Notes under the pieces: model-generated | Seen by the model: the letters and a program-made list of their open reading frames with translations, nothing else | The model's database searches: none | Told to the model about the DNA's origin: nothing | In this document: in pieces, positions 8,289 through 15,716 of the stretch | How the letters are laid out: every line of letters starts with the position of its first letter | Numbering within the stretch: position 1 is the stretch's first letter | Assembly: GCA_023441965.1 (NCBI GenBank) | Contig: JAEZNB010000037.1 | Location: forward strand, 1 to 22,210 | Origin: Bacillota bacterium | GTDB taxonomy: Bacteria > Bacillota > Clostridia > Lachnospirales > Lachnospiraceae | Direction of reading: 5' to 3' | DNA length: 22,210 nt | Program-made: the position numbers and the translations under genes

Positions 8289-9959
8289 ATGTCAACAAAA
8301 GCGTACTATAAGAAAGACGAAATTGGCGCAAACAAACCCGGGTTTGCCAAGACACGTTCTATCATCGAGGCTGCTTTCTATGGCAATAACGTAGTTAAAG
8401 TGAATACCCTGAAGGAAGCATATGAACTTGCTAAGAATTCACCCGGAACAGTGGTTACCGATATGCCTGTTTATCATGGAGAGGAATTCGGCCTTGAGCC
8501 TGATGCTAAAGTATTATTGTTCAACGACGGTTCCATTACCGGTCGTTATGCAGCAGCAAGAAGAATCGCCGGCGAGCCTGGCGTTAATTGTGACCGCTTA
8601 GATAAGATCGTTATGGATGCCATCTATGATACCAGATGGAAGAATCTTTATCATGTTGAAGTTTTCATCGGTCTGGATCCCGAGTTCATGGTAAAGGCTC
8701 ATCTGCTTATTCCCGAAGGTGAAGAAAACCTGGTTTATAACTGGATGCTGAACTTCCAGTATATGTCCGATAATTACGTTAAGATGTATAAGAACTCCAA
8801 GCCTATCGGAAATGAGCCTGATATCTATATCTTCTCCGATCCTCAGTGGGTTGGAACCAACCAGACAGATATCAGCGATCCGAAGTGCCTCTGCTATTTC
8901 AATACAGATACCAATTGTGCTGCCATCTTAGGCATGAGATACTTCGGCGAGCACAAGAAGGGTACCCTGACTTTAGCTTGGGCTATCGCTAACCGCAATG
9001 GTTATGCATCCTGCCACGGTGGTCAGAAGAGATATAATCTTCCCGATGGAAAGAAATATGTTGCATCTGTATTCGGTCTTTCCGGTTCCGGTAAGTCTAC
9101 CATTACCCATGCAAAGCATGGCGGTAAGTATGATGTAACCGTGCTCCATGATGATGCCTTCATCATTAACGCCGACACAGGCTCTTCCATCGCACTGGAG
9201 CCTACCTATTATGACAAGACTCAGGATTATCCTACCTATTGTGATGATAATAAATATCTTCTCACCGTTCAGAACTGCTCTGCTACCCGCGATGAGGACG
9301 GAAATGTGGTTCTTGTTACCGAAGATATCCGTAACGGTAATGGCCGTGCCGTAAAATCCAAGTTATGGTCTGCAAATCGTGTAGATAAGATCGAAGAGCC
9401 GGTAGATGCTATCTTCTGGATCATGAAGGATCCTACCCTTCCTCCGATCATCAAGATTAATGATGGTGTTCTTGCTTCCGTTATGGGCGCAACTCTTGCA
9501 ACCAAGAGAACCACTGCAGAAAGACTTGCTCCTGGCGTTGACCCCAATGCCTTGGTTGTTGAGACCTATGCGAACCCCTTCCGTACTTATCCTTTAATCA
9601 ATGACTACGAGAAGTTCAAGAAGCTCATCAATGAGAGAAATGTTGATTGCTATGTTATCAATACCGGTGACTTTATGGGTAAGAAGGTTAAGCCTGCAGA
9701 TACCTTAGGCATTCTGGAAGCCATTGTAGAGGGCAAGGCCACCTTTAAGCCTTGGGGACCTTTCACTGATATCGAGATCTTTGAATGGGAAGGCTTTGTT
9801 CCTGATCTTAACGACAAGGAATATAAGGATGCCTTCACAGCCAGAATGGTTGAGAGAATGAAGTTCGTAGAATCCAGAGAGACTGAAAAGGGCGGTTATG
9901 ATAAGCTGCCTGAGGAAGCTGCCGCAGCATTAAAGAAGGTAGTTGAGTTACTGGCATAA
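8289..9959 (+). CDS. pckA: Phosphoenolpyruvate carboxykinase, ATP-type, divergent
   Basis: The product is 556 aa. The enzyme interconverts oxaloacetate plus ATP with PEP, CO2 and ADP; in saccharolytic anaerobes it often works in the PEP-carboxylating, ATP-forming direction toward succinate. A kinase-1a P-loop GLSGSGKST is at residues 263-271, where classic ATP-PEPCKs read GLSGTGKTT. The aspartate pair in VLHDDAFI stands where the classic enzyme has IGDDEH. Other family-like parts are RYAAARRIAGEPG, HLLIPEGEENL and NPFRTYPLIND. I chose the ATG at 8289, which has GGGAGGAAATTCT before it; the frame is open 38 codons further, but that stretch overlaps the promoter. The leader is about 90 bases. 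Codons are clean and strongly biased, suggesting high expression. The motif differences make substrate preference worth testing. Confidence 0.8.
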   Translation: MSTKAYYKKDEIGANKPGFAKTRSIIEAAFYGNNVVKVNTLKEAYELAKNSPGTVVTDMPVYHGEEFGLEPDAKVLLFNDGSITGRYAAARRIAGEPGVNCDRLDKIVMDAIYDTRWKNLYHVEVFIGLDPEFMVKAHLLIPEGEENLVYNWMLNFQYMSDNYVKMYKNSKPIGNEPDIYIFSDPQWVGTNQTDISDPKCLCYFNTDTNCAAILGMRYFGEHKKGTLTLAWAIANRNGYASCHGGQKRYNLPDGKKYVASVFGLSGSGKSTITHAKHGGKYDVTVLHDDAFIINADTGSSIALEPTYYDKTQDYPTYCDDNKYLLTVQNCSATRDEDGNVVLVTEDIRNGNGRAVKSKLWSANRVDKIEEPVDAIFWIMKDPTLPPIIKINDGVLASVMGATLATKRTTAERLAPGVDPNALVVETYANPFRTYPLINDYEKFKKLINERNVDCYVINTGDFMGKKVKPADTLGILEAIVEGKATFKPWGPFTDIEIFEWEGFVPDLNDKEYKDAFTARMVERMKFVESRETEKGGYDKLPEEAAAALKKVVELLA

Positions 9960-10013
9960 TCGTAAGGAACGTGTTTGAATGAAATAAAGAGCGACAGCTT
10001 AATCGCTGTTAAA

Positions 10014-10047
10014 GAAGAGGGGCATCTACTGATGCCCCTCTTCCTTT
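10014..10047. terminator. Bidirectional hairpin between convergent pckA and GNAT gene
   Basis: A perfect 13-bp stem GAAGAGGGGCATC (10014-10026) and GATGCCCCTCTTC (10031-10043) closes a TACT tetraloop. Short T-runs flank it on both strands, so it can serve both converging genes. The left arm's last base and the loop contain the stop codon of the minus-strand acetyltransferase (10026-10028), so the last codons of that gene form one arm. A weaker ACAGC/GCTGT hairpin precedes it. Confidence 0.85.
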
Positions 10048-10586
10048 AGTATGGAGTAAACTCTGCAATCTGCCAGGATACCCTTGCTGTTCTTTAAGAC
10101 CTTTCTTAAGGTACCTTCATACTGCATCCCGCATTTCTTCATAACACAGCCCGAAGCCACGTTATGGATATCATGTCTTGCCGCAAAGCGGATAAAGCCA
10201 ACCTCTGTGAAGGCAAAGCGGGTCACGGCCTGCAGAGCCTCTGTCATAAGGCCCTGATTCCACCACTTCTTTCCGATGCAGTAGCCTGCCTCACAGCTCT
10301 CATTATGGTTATCGATATTCATCAGTCCGAAGGACCCCATGACATCCCCTGTGCTTTTCAGGGTAATTGCCCAATGATAATACTCCGAATCCTCATACTT
10401 GGACACCCAGTCCTCCATAAGCCTTTTCGTTAGCTCAGGGTCTTTATGGGTAGGCCAGGTGAGGAACTTGGTAACCTCCTCATCCGAAGCCCAGTTTTGA
10501 TACATCTCTCCTGCATCACCTACCCGGAAGGGACGCAGGAGAAGACGGTCTGTTTCAATTTCTTTTGTGCCTACATGATTTAGCAT
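10026..10586 (-). CDS. GNAT-family N-acetyltransferase, RimJ/RimL-like
   Basis: The product is 186 aa. It opens with IETDRLLLRPFRVGDAGEMY, the usual first beta-strand and helix of the RimJ/RimL/RimI-type acetyltransferase_3 group. The acetyl-CoA-binding region is GYCIGKKWWNQGLMTEAL, matching the Q/R-x-x-G-x-G/A motif in degenerate form. A late NVASGCVMKKCGMQYEGTLRK segment is characteristic of the family. Such enzymes move acetyl from acetyl-CoA to protein N-termini or small amines; the acceptor cannot be read from sequence. It begins 30 bases after the metG stop on the same strand and probably rides on the T-box-controlled metG transcript. Its stop codon lies in the loop of the shared terminator. 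Confidence 0.88.
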   Translation of the reverse strand: MLNHVGTKEIETDRLLLRPFRVGDAGEMYQNWASDEEVTKFLTWPTHKDPELTKRLMEDWVSKYEDSEYYHWAITLKSTGDVMGSFGLMNIDNHNESCEAGYCIGKKWWNQGLMTEALQAVTRFAFTEVGFIRFAARHDIHNVASGCVMKKCGMQYEGTLRKVLKNSKGILADCRVYSILKEEGHQ

Positions 10587-10616
10587 TTCACCTTATCTCC
10601 CTATCATTCTGATCTC

Positions 10617-12626
10617 TTATCTGATTTCCGCACCTGAGGGCATCGGCTTCTCCGGCACCATTAGGGACAGATTCCCCTCCTTGTCCTCTGCGCACAGAAG
10701 CATACCTTCGGACAATATTCCTGCCAGGGTTGCCGGTTTCAGATTTACAACGACCATAACCTTCTTCCCCACCATCTCCTCCGGAGTGTAGTGAGCCTTA
10801 ATGCCGGATACGATCTGCTTTACCTGGGAGCCAATCTTCACCTGGGAGCATAAGAGCTTCTTGGATTTCTTAACCTCCTCACATGCTATGATCTCTCCGA
10901 TCTGGAACTGCAGCTTTGCAAAATCATCATAACTGATCTCAGGCTTGGCCGGGATATCCATTATATCTTCCTTGCTCTCCGCGGGGGATGCCTCCTCCTT
11001 CGGCTCCGTAAGAGCTTCGGCTGCTGCTCCGGTTTCCTTCTTCTCTGCTTCCTTTGCTGCTTCCACTTTCTCAAGTACCTCCTTCATATCAAGTCTTGCA
11101 AATAAAATCTCCGGTGTTGCCGTTACCTTCGTTCCGGAAGGATATAAGCCGAAGGTATTCATCTGCTCCAGAGCTCTTCTTTCCACTGAAATCTGGGAGA
11201 GAATCTTCCCTGCGGTCTCAGGCATAAAGGGCTCCAGCAGGCTGGCTCCGATGGTGATACCTTCCACCAGATGATAAAGCACCGTTTCCAGACGGGCCTT
11301 CTTCTCCTCCTCTTTGGCAAGGATCCAGGGCGTTGTCTCATCAATATATTTATTACAGCGTTTAAACAGAGTAAAGATCTCACTGATGGCATCTGCTACC
11401 CGCAGCTTCTCCATCCTGGCACTTACCTTCTTCGGAGTCTCCAAAGCGAGAGCCTTCAGCTCCTCATCCACCTGCTCATATACACCGCCGTTATTGACGA
11501 TGCCATCAAAATATTTATTGGACATGGAAACTGTTCGATTCACCAGGTTTCCTAAAGTATTGGCAAGATCGGAATTGATCCGTTCTACCAAGAGCTCCCA
11601 AGAGATGATGCCGTCATTATCAAAGGGCATCTCATGAAGAACGAAATAGCGGACCGCATCCACTCCGAACAGCTTCACCAGGTCATCGGCATAGAGGACG
11701 TTGCCCTTCGATTTGCTCATCTTATCTCCGGCATTGCCCTGCAGCAGCCAGGGATGACCGAATACCTGCTTGGGAAGCGGAACCTCAAGCGCCATCAGGA
11801 TAATGGGCCAGTAGATGGTATGGAAGCGAATAATGTCCTTGCCGATCAGATGGAGATCTGCCGGCCAGAAGCGCTTGAACTGGTCTGTATGATTGCCGTC
11901 TGCATCATAACCGATTCCTGTGATATAATTACTTAAGGCATCCAGCCATACATAGACTACGTGTCTGTCATCAAAGTCTACCGGAATTCCCCACTTAAAG
12001 GAGGTCCGGGATACACACAGATCCTGCAGTCCCGGCAGCAGGAAGTTGTTCATCATTTCATTCTTCCTGGATTCCGGCTGTATGAATTCCGGATGGGTAT
12101 TGATGTGATCTATTAAGCGGTCAGCATATTTACTAAGCCTAAGGAAATACGCTTCTTCCTTGGCGGGCTGCACCTCACGACCACAATCGGGGCACTTGCC
12201 GTCCACCAGCTGGGAGGGGGTAAAGAAGGATTCACAGGGCGTACAGTACATGCCTTCATAGGTTCCCTTATAGATATCTCCCTTCTCATACAGCTTCTTA
12301 AAAATCTTCTGAATCTGCTTCTCATGGTCCGCATCCGTGGTACGGATGAACTTGTCATAGGAGGTGTTCATCAGATCCCAGATATCCTTGATCTGTGTCG
12401 CTATCCGGTCAACAAATTCCTTCGGCGTAATCCCTGCTTCAGCTGCCTTCAGCTCTATCTTCTGCCCGTGCTCATCCGTTCCGGTCTGGAAGAACACCTC
12501 ATAGCCCTCCATTCTCTTAAATCTTGCGATACTGTCTGCCAGTACGATTTCGTAAGTATTTCCGATGTGGGGCTTCCCTGAGGTGTAGGCGATCGCTGTT
12601 GTAATGTAATAAGGTTTTTTGCTCAT
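10617..12626 (-). CDS. metG: Methionyl-tRNA synthetase
   Basis: The product is 669 aa. It charges tRNA-Met with methionine using ATP, for both initiator and elongator tRNAs. The class I signatures are present: GKPHIGN (HIGH motif) near residue 17 and DKMSKSKGN (KMSKS). A CTPCES...CPDCG pair of CxxC motifs forms the zinc knuckle. An anticodon-binding helical domain follows, then a Glu/Ala-rich linker. The last 110 residues or so are an EMAP/Trbp111-like tRNA-binding domain (FAKLQFQIGEIIACEEV...VVVNLKPATLAGILSEGML) that drives dimerisation. I start it at 12626 (MSKKPYY), with AAAGGAAG seven bases upstream. The open frame extends 44 codons further, but that part overlaps the T-box terminator. 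Expression is controlled by the Met T-box directly upstream. Confidence 0.97.
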   Translation of the reverse strand: MSKKPYYITTAIAYTSGKPHIGNTYEIVLADSIARFKRMEGYEVFFQTGTDEHGQKIELKAAEAGITPKEFVDRIATQIKDIWDLMNTSYDKFIRTTDADHEKQIQKIFKKLYEKGDIYKGTYEGMYCTPCESFFTPSQLVDGKCPDCGREVQPAKEEAYFLRLSKYADRLIDHINTHPEFIQPESRKNEMMNNFLLPGLQDLCVSRTSFKWGIPVDFDDRHVVYVWLDALSNYITGIGYDADGNHTDQFKRFWPADLHLIGKDIIRFHTIYWPIILMALEVPLPKQVFGHPWLLQGNAGDKMSKSKGNVLYADDLVKLFGVDAVRYFVLHEMPFDNDGIISWELLVERINSDLANTLGNLVNRTVSMSNKYFDGIVNNGGVYEQVDEELKALALETPKKVSARMEKLRVADAISEIFTLFKRCNKYIDETTPWILAKEEEKKARLETVLYHLVEGITIGASLLEPFMPETAGKILSQISVERRALEQMNTFGLYPSGTKVTATPEILFARLDMKEVLEKVEAAKEAEKKETGAAAEALTEPKEEASPAESKEDIMDIPAKPEISYDDFAKLQFQIGEIIACEEVKKSKKLLCSQVKIGSQVKQIVSGIKAHYTPEEMVGKKVMVVVNLKPATLAGILSEGMLLCAEDKEGNLSLMVPEKPMPSGAEIR

Positions 12627-12734
12627 GCTACATCTTCCTTTCTGACTTTCTTTCTCTCCTTGAGGTTTTTCATAAGAGCCGGCTTCCATGGGAAGCTTTG
12701 ACTTATATTGCATTGCACATGGAGAAAAATAGAA

Positions 12735-12769
12735 TAAAAAAAACCCGCCTTTAATCACTTAAAGACGAG
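12735..12769 (-). terminator. Intrinsic terminator of the T-box
   Basis: On the minus strand CTCGTCTTTAA (12759-12769) pairs over 11 positions, with two G-U pairs, with TTAAAGGCGGG (12744-12754), followed by eight Ts. It sits immediately downstream of the TGGTACCACG antiterminator sequence, the standard T-box arrangement. About 108 bases of leader remain between it and the metG ATG. Confidence 0.93.
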
Positions 12770-13072
12770 AAGATTCCCGTGGTACCACTTTAATTTGCCT
12801 TATCCTCACAGATCAGGCCTCTGTCGCTGCTTTGATATCAACAGCCGGGCATTGTAACGGATGCTTCCGTCGCAGCCTAAGAAGTGCCCTCCCTCGGTGC
12901 GCAGCTCCAAGACCATCTTCAACAGCTTCTGCGGGTTAACCCTTATGGTTAACCGGGTTTTTCTACCCATTCCCCCTTTTCAGCTACCGGGGTTCTCTGT
13001 CAATCGCTCCACTGCCTACTCTTCTTTTCATAGCCTTTCACGTATGCTATTATCATTACTATATCACGTATT
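12735..13072 (-). promoter_or_regulatory. T-box riboswitch, Met-specific, leader of metG
   Basis: Read on the minus strand, the leader has the T-box core TGGTACCACG at 12778-12787 (AAAGTGGTACCACGGGAAT in context), which pairs with the free CCA end of uncharged tRNA. The distal part of Stem I is recognisable from GAGTA (near 13022) through CAGAGAACC and GGTAGCTG to GGGGGAATGGGTAG. The AUG at 12968-12970 on the 3' side fits a methionine specifier codon. A GGTTAACC/GGTTAACC helix at about 12934-12954 lies between Stem I and the antiterminator. A terminator with a long U-run closes the element. When tRNA-Met is uncharged it should stabilise the antiterminator and allow metG transcription. This also accounts for the gene-free stretch between 12627 and 13078. 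Confidence 0.93.
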
Positions 13073-13078
13073 TGACAA

Positions 13079-13107
13079 AGTATACCATGTTCCCGTGCTT
13101 TTGTCAA
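13079..13107 (-). promoter_or_regulatory. Sigma-A promoter of the metG T-box transcript
   Basis: On the minus strand TTGACA (13102-13107), a 17-bp spacer and TATACT (13079-13084) form a near-consensus promoter. The expected start is around 13072, just before Stem I. A second, overlapping pair, TTGTCA then 17 bases then TGATAA, begins at the end of the first -10 and could be an alternative start. Confidence 0.9.
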
Positions 13108-13212
13108 TCTTCTCAATTTCACCGGCTTCAGCGGTCTTCATAATAGCTTTACTGACTTTCTTCCATGCTTAAAATAATACCTGTTCTTTTGGTATCCCAT
13201 CGGTAAAACTAT

Positions 13213-13220
13213 GTTATAAT
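13213..13220 (+). promoter_or_regulatory. Extended -10 promoter for the DUF4846-CapA gene
   Basis: TATAAT at 13215-13220 is preceded by TG at 13212-13213 with one base between (TGTTATAAT), an extended -10. No good -35 stands 17 bases upstream (TTGGTA is 20 away). The likely start near 13227 gives a leader of about 38 bases with AAGGAG before the ATG at 13265. It is divergent from the T-box promoter. Confidence 0.7.
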
Positions 13221-13264
13221 AGAACATAATGGTAAGCAATAATTACTGTGAAAAGGAGCTTCTT

Positions 13265-15484
13265 ATGTACAACAAATCGTCAGTGACCTGCGGGTTTCAT
13301 AAAATACGAAACACAGCCCTGTTACTCCTCGTCTTCCTCCTTATGCTCTTATCCGGCTGCAGGAACCGTAACGGCCCGGAAGATGCTTACGGCTTATCCC
13401 CAACACCCGCGCCTGCTGTACAGGCTCTAGAGGAGAGCCCGGACGATTCCGGAGTGCTTCCTAAGGAAGAAGCAAGCCCCTCGGATGGTACAGCTCCTGC
13501 CGAAGAGACCCTGGCGACAGAGGATCCCTATGAGATCCTGTCCCCGGAGGGTATGGATCTTAAGAGCCGTATTCTTCCTCCTAAGGGATATGAACGGCCC
13601 ACTGCCAAGGATGAAGAGTTGGCCTCCTTCCTGCGTCATATGGAAGTAAAAAGCCATGGCAGCCCGGTCTTACTCTTTGACGGCAGTGAGAAGGGCTATC
13701 AGGATGGTCATGTGACTGTCTTTACTCTGGACACCGGTGATCGGGACCTCCAGCAATGTGCGGACTCCATTATCCGGGTCTATGCTGAATACTACTGGTC
13801 TCTTGGGGCCTATGATAAAATTGCCTTCCACCTGACCAATGGCTTTCTGATGGAATATACAAAGTGGCGGGACGGAAACCGAATCGTTGTAAACGGAAAT
13901 GAGGTTTCCTGGAAAAAGACCAAAGGCTATGACGATTCCTATGAGACCTTCCGAAGCTATCTGAACATGGTATTCGCCTATGCAGGTACACTCAGCCTGT
14001 CTCAGGAGTGCAGCACCATCACCGTGGATGAAATCAGACCCGGAGATCTCTTCCTGCAGGGTGGGAGTCCCGGACACTGTGTTCTGGTGGTGGATGTAGC
14101 GGAGGACTCTGCAGGTAAGCGCTGCTATCTGCTTGCTCAGGGCTATATGCCGGCTCAGGACTTTCATGTACTCAAGAATCCCCTACATGAAGAGGATCCC
14201 TGGTATTATGAAGCTGAGCTTACCTTCCCTCTGAATACTCCCTCCTGGAGCTTTCATGAAGGCTCTCTGGTAAGATGGGCTGACTTTCCTCTGACCTCGG
14301 ATGGCGCCCCCACCGAGACCTCCTCTGCCCCGGCAACCGGAAATGGGGCTTCAAAGGCGTTATCAGAAATCTCCGGGGAGAAAGCGTCCGGAGGTAAAGA
14401 AGGCGGAGCCATCCCTGCCCTGTCCCATCAGGTCCTTCCCTCTTCTGAAGAGGGTACTAAGCTTACCCTCCTAGCCGTGGGTGATAACTTAATTCATATC
14501 GAAGTAGTAAATAGCGGGAAGCAGGCAGACGGCTCCTACCGGTATGACCACCTCTATGATCGGCTGGCAGAAGAGATCAAGGCTGCCGATCTGGCTGTCG
14601 TGAATCAGGAAACCATTCTGGGCGGAGATGACTTTGCTTATTCCGGCTATCCCAGCTTCAATTCTCCCTATGAAATTGGAGAAGCACTGGTAAGAGCAGG
14701 CTTTGATATCATTACCCATGCCACGAATCATACCTTGGATATGGGTTATAAGGCTGTAAAGAATACCTTCGCCTTTTGGAGCAGATATCCTGATATAACT
14801 GTATTGGGGATAAACAAGTCAAAGGAAGCTCAGGATACCATTCCGATCTTAGAGAAAAACGGCATCAGGCTGGCGATGCTCAATTATACCTACGGACTGA
14901 ACGGCTACCGCATGCCGGAGGACAAGCCCTATCTGGTAAATATGCTGGATAAGAAGAAGATGGAAAAGGATATAAAAAAGGCGCGGGAGCTGGCAGACTT
15001 TGTCATCGTATTTCCTCATTGGGGTACGGAGTATGTCTATGAAGCAACCTCCATGCAAAAGGATTTGTCAGACTTTTATTATAAGCTGGGTGTGGATCTG
15101 GTCATCGGTACCCACCCCCATGTGTTGGAGCCGGTGGAATGGATCGGGCAGGAGCCCGATCATCGGATGCTGGTCTATTACTCCCTGGGGAACTTTATGT
15201 CCTATCAGAAGGAAGCTCCCCGGATGCTTGGTGGCATGGCGAAGGTCACCATTACGAAGGATGCCGGAGGGACCTATATCTCCGATGCTTCCATCACCCC
15301 CATCGTTACCCATTATGAACATGGTCCGGCTGATTACAATTATGGGATCTATAAATTGACGGAATATACTCCGGAGCTGGCCGAGCTCCATGGGGTCTCC
15401 GATATTGCTGTCCGGGGTTCTCTTACTTATGATGGAATCTACCAGCTGGCAAAGAAGGTCCTGGGCGCTTGGTTTGAAAATTAA
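13265..15484 (+). CDS. Lipoprotein fusing DUF4846 to a CapA-type domain
   Basis: The product is 739 aa. Residues 14-32 are a signal peptide ending in the lipobox LLSGC (Cys32). A Pro/Glu/Ser-rich linker follows. Residues about 100-340 look like DUF4846: ILPPKGYERP, DLQQCADSIIRVYAEYYWS (C165), GSPGHCVLVVDV (H271) and LLAQGYMPAQDFHVL. After a second Ser/Gly/Ala linker, residues about 399-700 are a CapA/PgsA-type calcineurin-like domain with LLAVGDNLIH, VVNQET, ATNHTLDMG, FPHWGTEY and GTHPHV. CapA proteins are tied to poly-gamma-glutamate capsule or wall polymers. The Cys and PGH-V parts of DUF4846 suggest a papain/NlpC-like hydrolase, which is inference. The protein is probably anchored outside the membrane. 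I prefer the ATG at 13265, with AAGGAG seven bases upstream, over the ATG 12 codons earlier, which has no SD. Confidence 0.88.
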   Translation: MYNKSSVTCGFHKIRNTALLLLVFLLMLLSGCRNRNGPEDAYGLSPTPAPAVQALEESPDDSGVLPKEEASPSDGTAPAEETLATEDPYEILSPEGMDLKSRILPPKGYERPTAKDEELASFLRHMEVKSHGSPVLLFDGSEKGYQDGHVTVFTLDTGDRDLQQCADSIIRVYAEYYWSLGAYDKIAFHLTNGFLMEYTKWRDGNRIVVNGNEVSWKKTKGYDDSYETFRSYLNMVFAYAGTLSLSQECSTITVDEIRPGDLFLQGGSPGHCVLVVDVAEDSAGKRCYLLAQGYMPAQDFHVLKNPLHEEDPWYYEAELTFPLNTPSWSFHEGSLVRWADFPLTSDGAPTETSSAPATGNGASKALSEISGEKASGGKEGGAIPALSHQVLPSSEEGTKLTLLAVGDNLIHIEVVNSGKQADGSYRYDHLYDRLAEEIKAADLAVVNQETILGGDDFAYSGYPSFNSPYEIGEALVRAGFDIITHATNHTLDMGYKAVKNTFAFWSRYPDITVLGINKSKEAQDTIPILEKNGIRLAMLNYTYGLNGYRMPEDKPYLVNMLDKKKMEKDIKKARELADFVIVFPHWGTEYVYEATSMQKDLSDFYYKLGVDLVIGTHPHVLEPVEWIGQEPDHRMLVYYSLGNFMSYQKEAPRMLGGMAKVTITKDAGGTYISDASITPIVTHYEHGPADYNYGIYKLTEYTPELAELHGVSDIAVRGSLTYDGIYQLAKKVLGAWFEN

Positions 15485-15550
15485 GAAAGATTGGCTAAAA
15501 AGGTGCATCCCTCTGGATACACGTTTTAGCCAATCTTTCTTTTATTACCT
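15483..15550. terminator. Long hairpin terminator between converging genes
   Basis: A perfect 18-bp stem pairs AAGAAAGATTGGCTAAAA (15483-15500) with TTTTAGCCAATCTTTCTT (15524-15541). Inside it is a second stem GTGCATCC/GGATACAC with one mismatch around a CTCT loop. The plus strand continues TTATTACC and the minus strand AATTTTC, so it can end transcripts from both sides. It starts within the stop codon of the CapA-type gene. Confidence 0.88.
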
Positions 15551-15615
15551 CTACCCTCTCGCTTCCCCAACTTCAATCCTCTGGTATCATACCTTCTCCA
15601 GTACTAACCTTATTC

Positions 15616-15644
15616 AGATTAACAAAAATTAGGCATATTGTCAA
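15616..15644 (-). promoter_or_regulatory. Candidate minus-strand promoter downstream of galE
   Basis: On the minus strand TTGACA (15639-15644), a 17-bp spacer and TAATCT (15616-15621) form a fair sigma-A promoter. It points away from galE toward the long hairpin. A transcript from about 15609 ending after 15483 would be roughly 130 nt with no convincing ORF. The region is AT-rich, so a chance match cannot be excluded. Confidence 0.4.
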
Positions 15645-15716
15645 TAGTTTTTATGTTTTTTAATCTTTTTTCAACTATAATGCATAAAATTTTCGCTACA
15701 AGTTTCCTTTTTCTGT

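Noticed and set aside
12627..12758. N-terminal extension of metG
   Set aside because: It runs through the T-box terminator and lacks an SD. MSKKPYY is the normal MetG start.
12861..13172. Plus-strand ORF of 103 codons
   Set aside because: It lies antisense to the T-box and its promoter, which explain the sequence.
13670..14167. Minus-strand ORF of 165 codons
   Set aside because: It is a shadow of the DUF4846 domain in the opposite frame, with no initiation signals.
15068..15508. Minus-strand ORF of 146 codons at the end of the CapA-type gene
   Set aside because: It overlaps the long terminator hairpin and is antisense to clear CapA motifs.
15483..15541. Miniature inverted-repeat transposable element
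   Set aside because: The long hairpin has no target-site duplication and no second copy in the window. Its position between converging genes fits a terminator.
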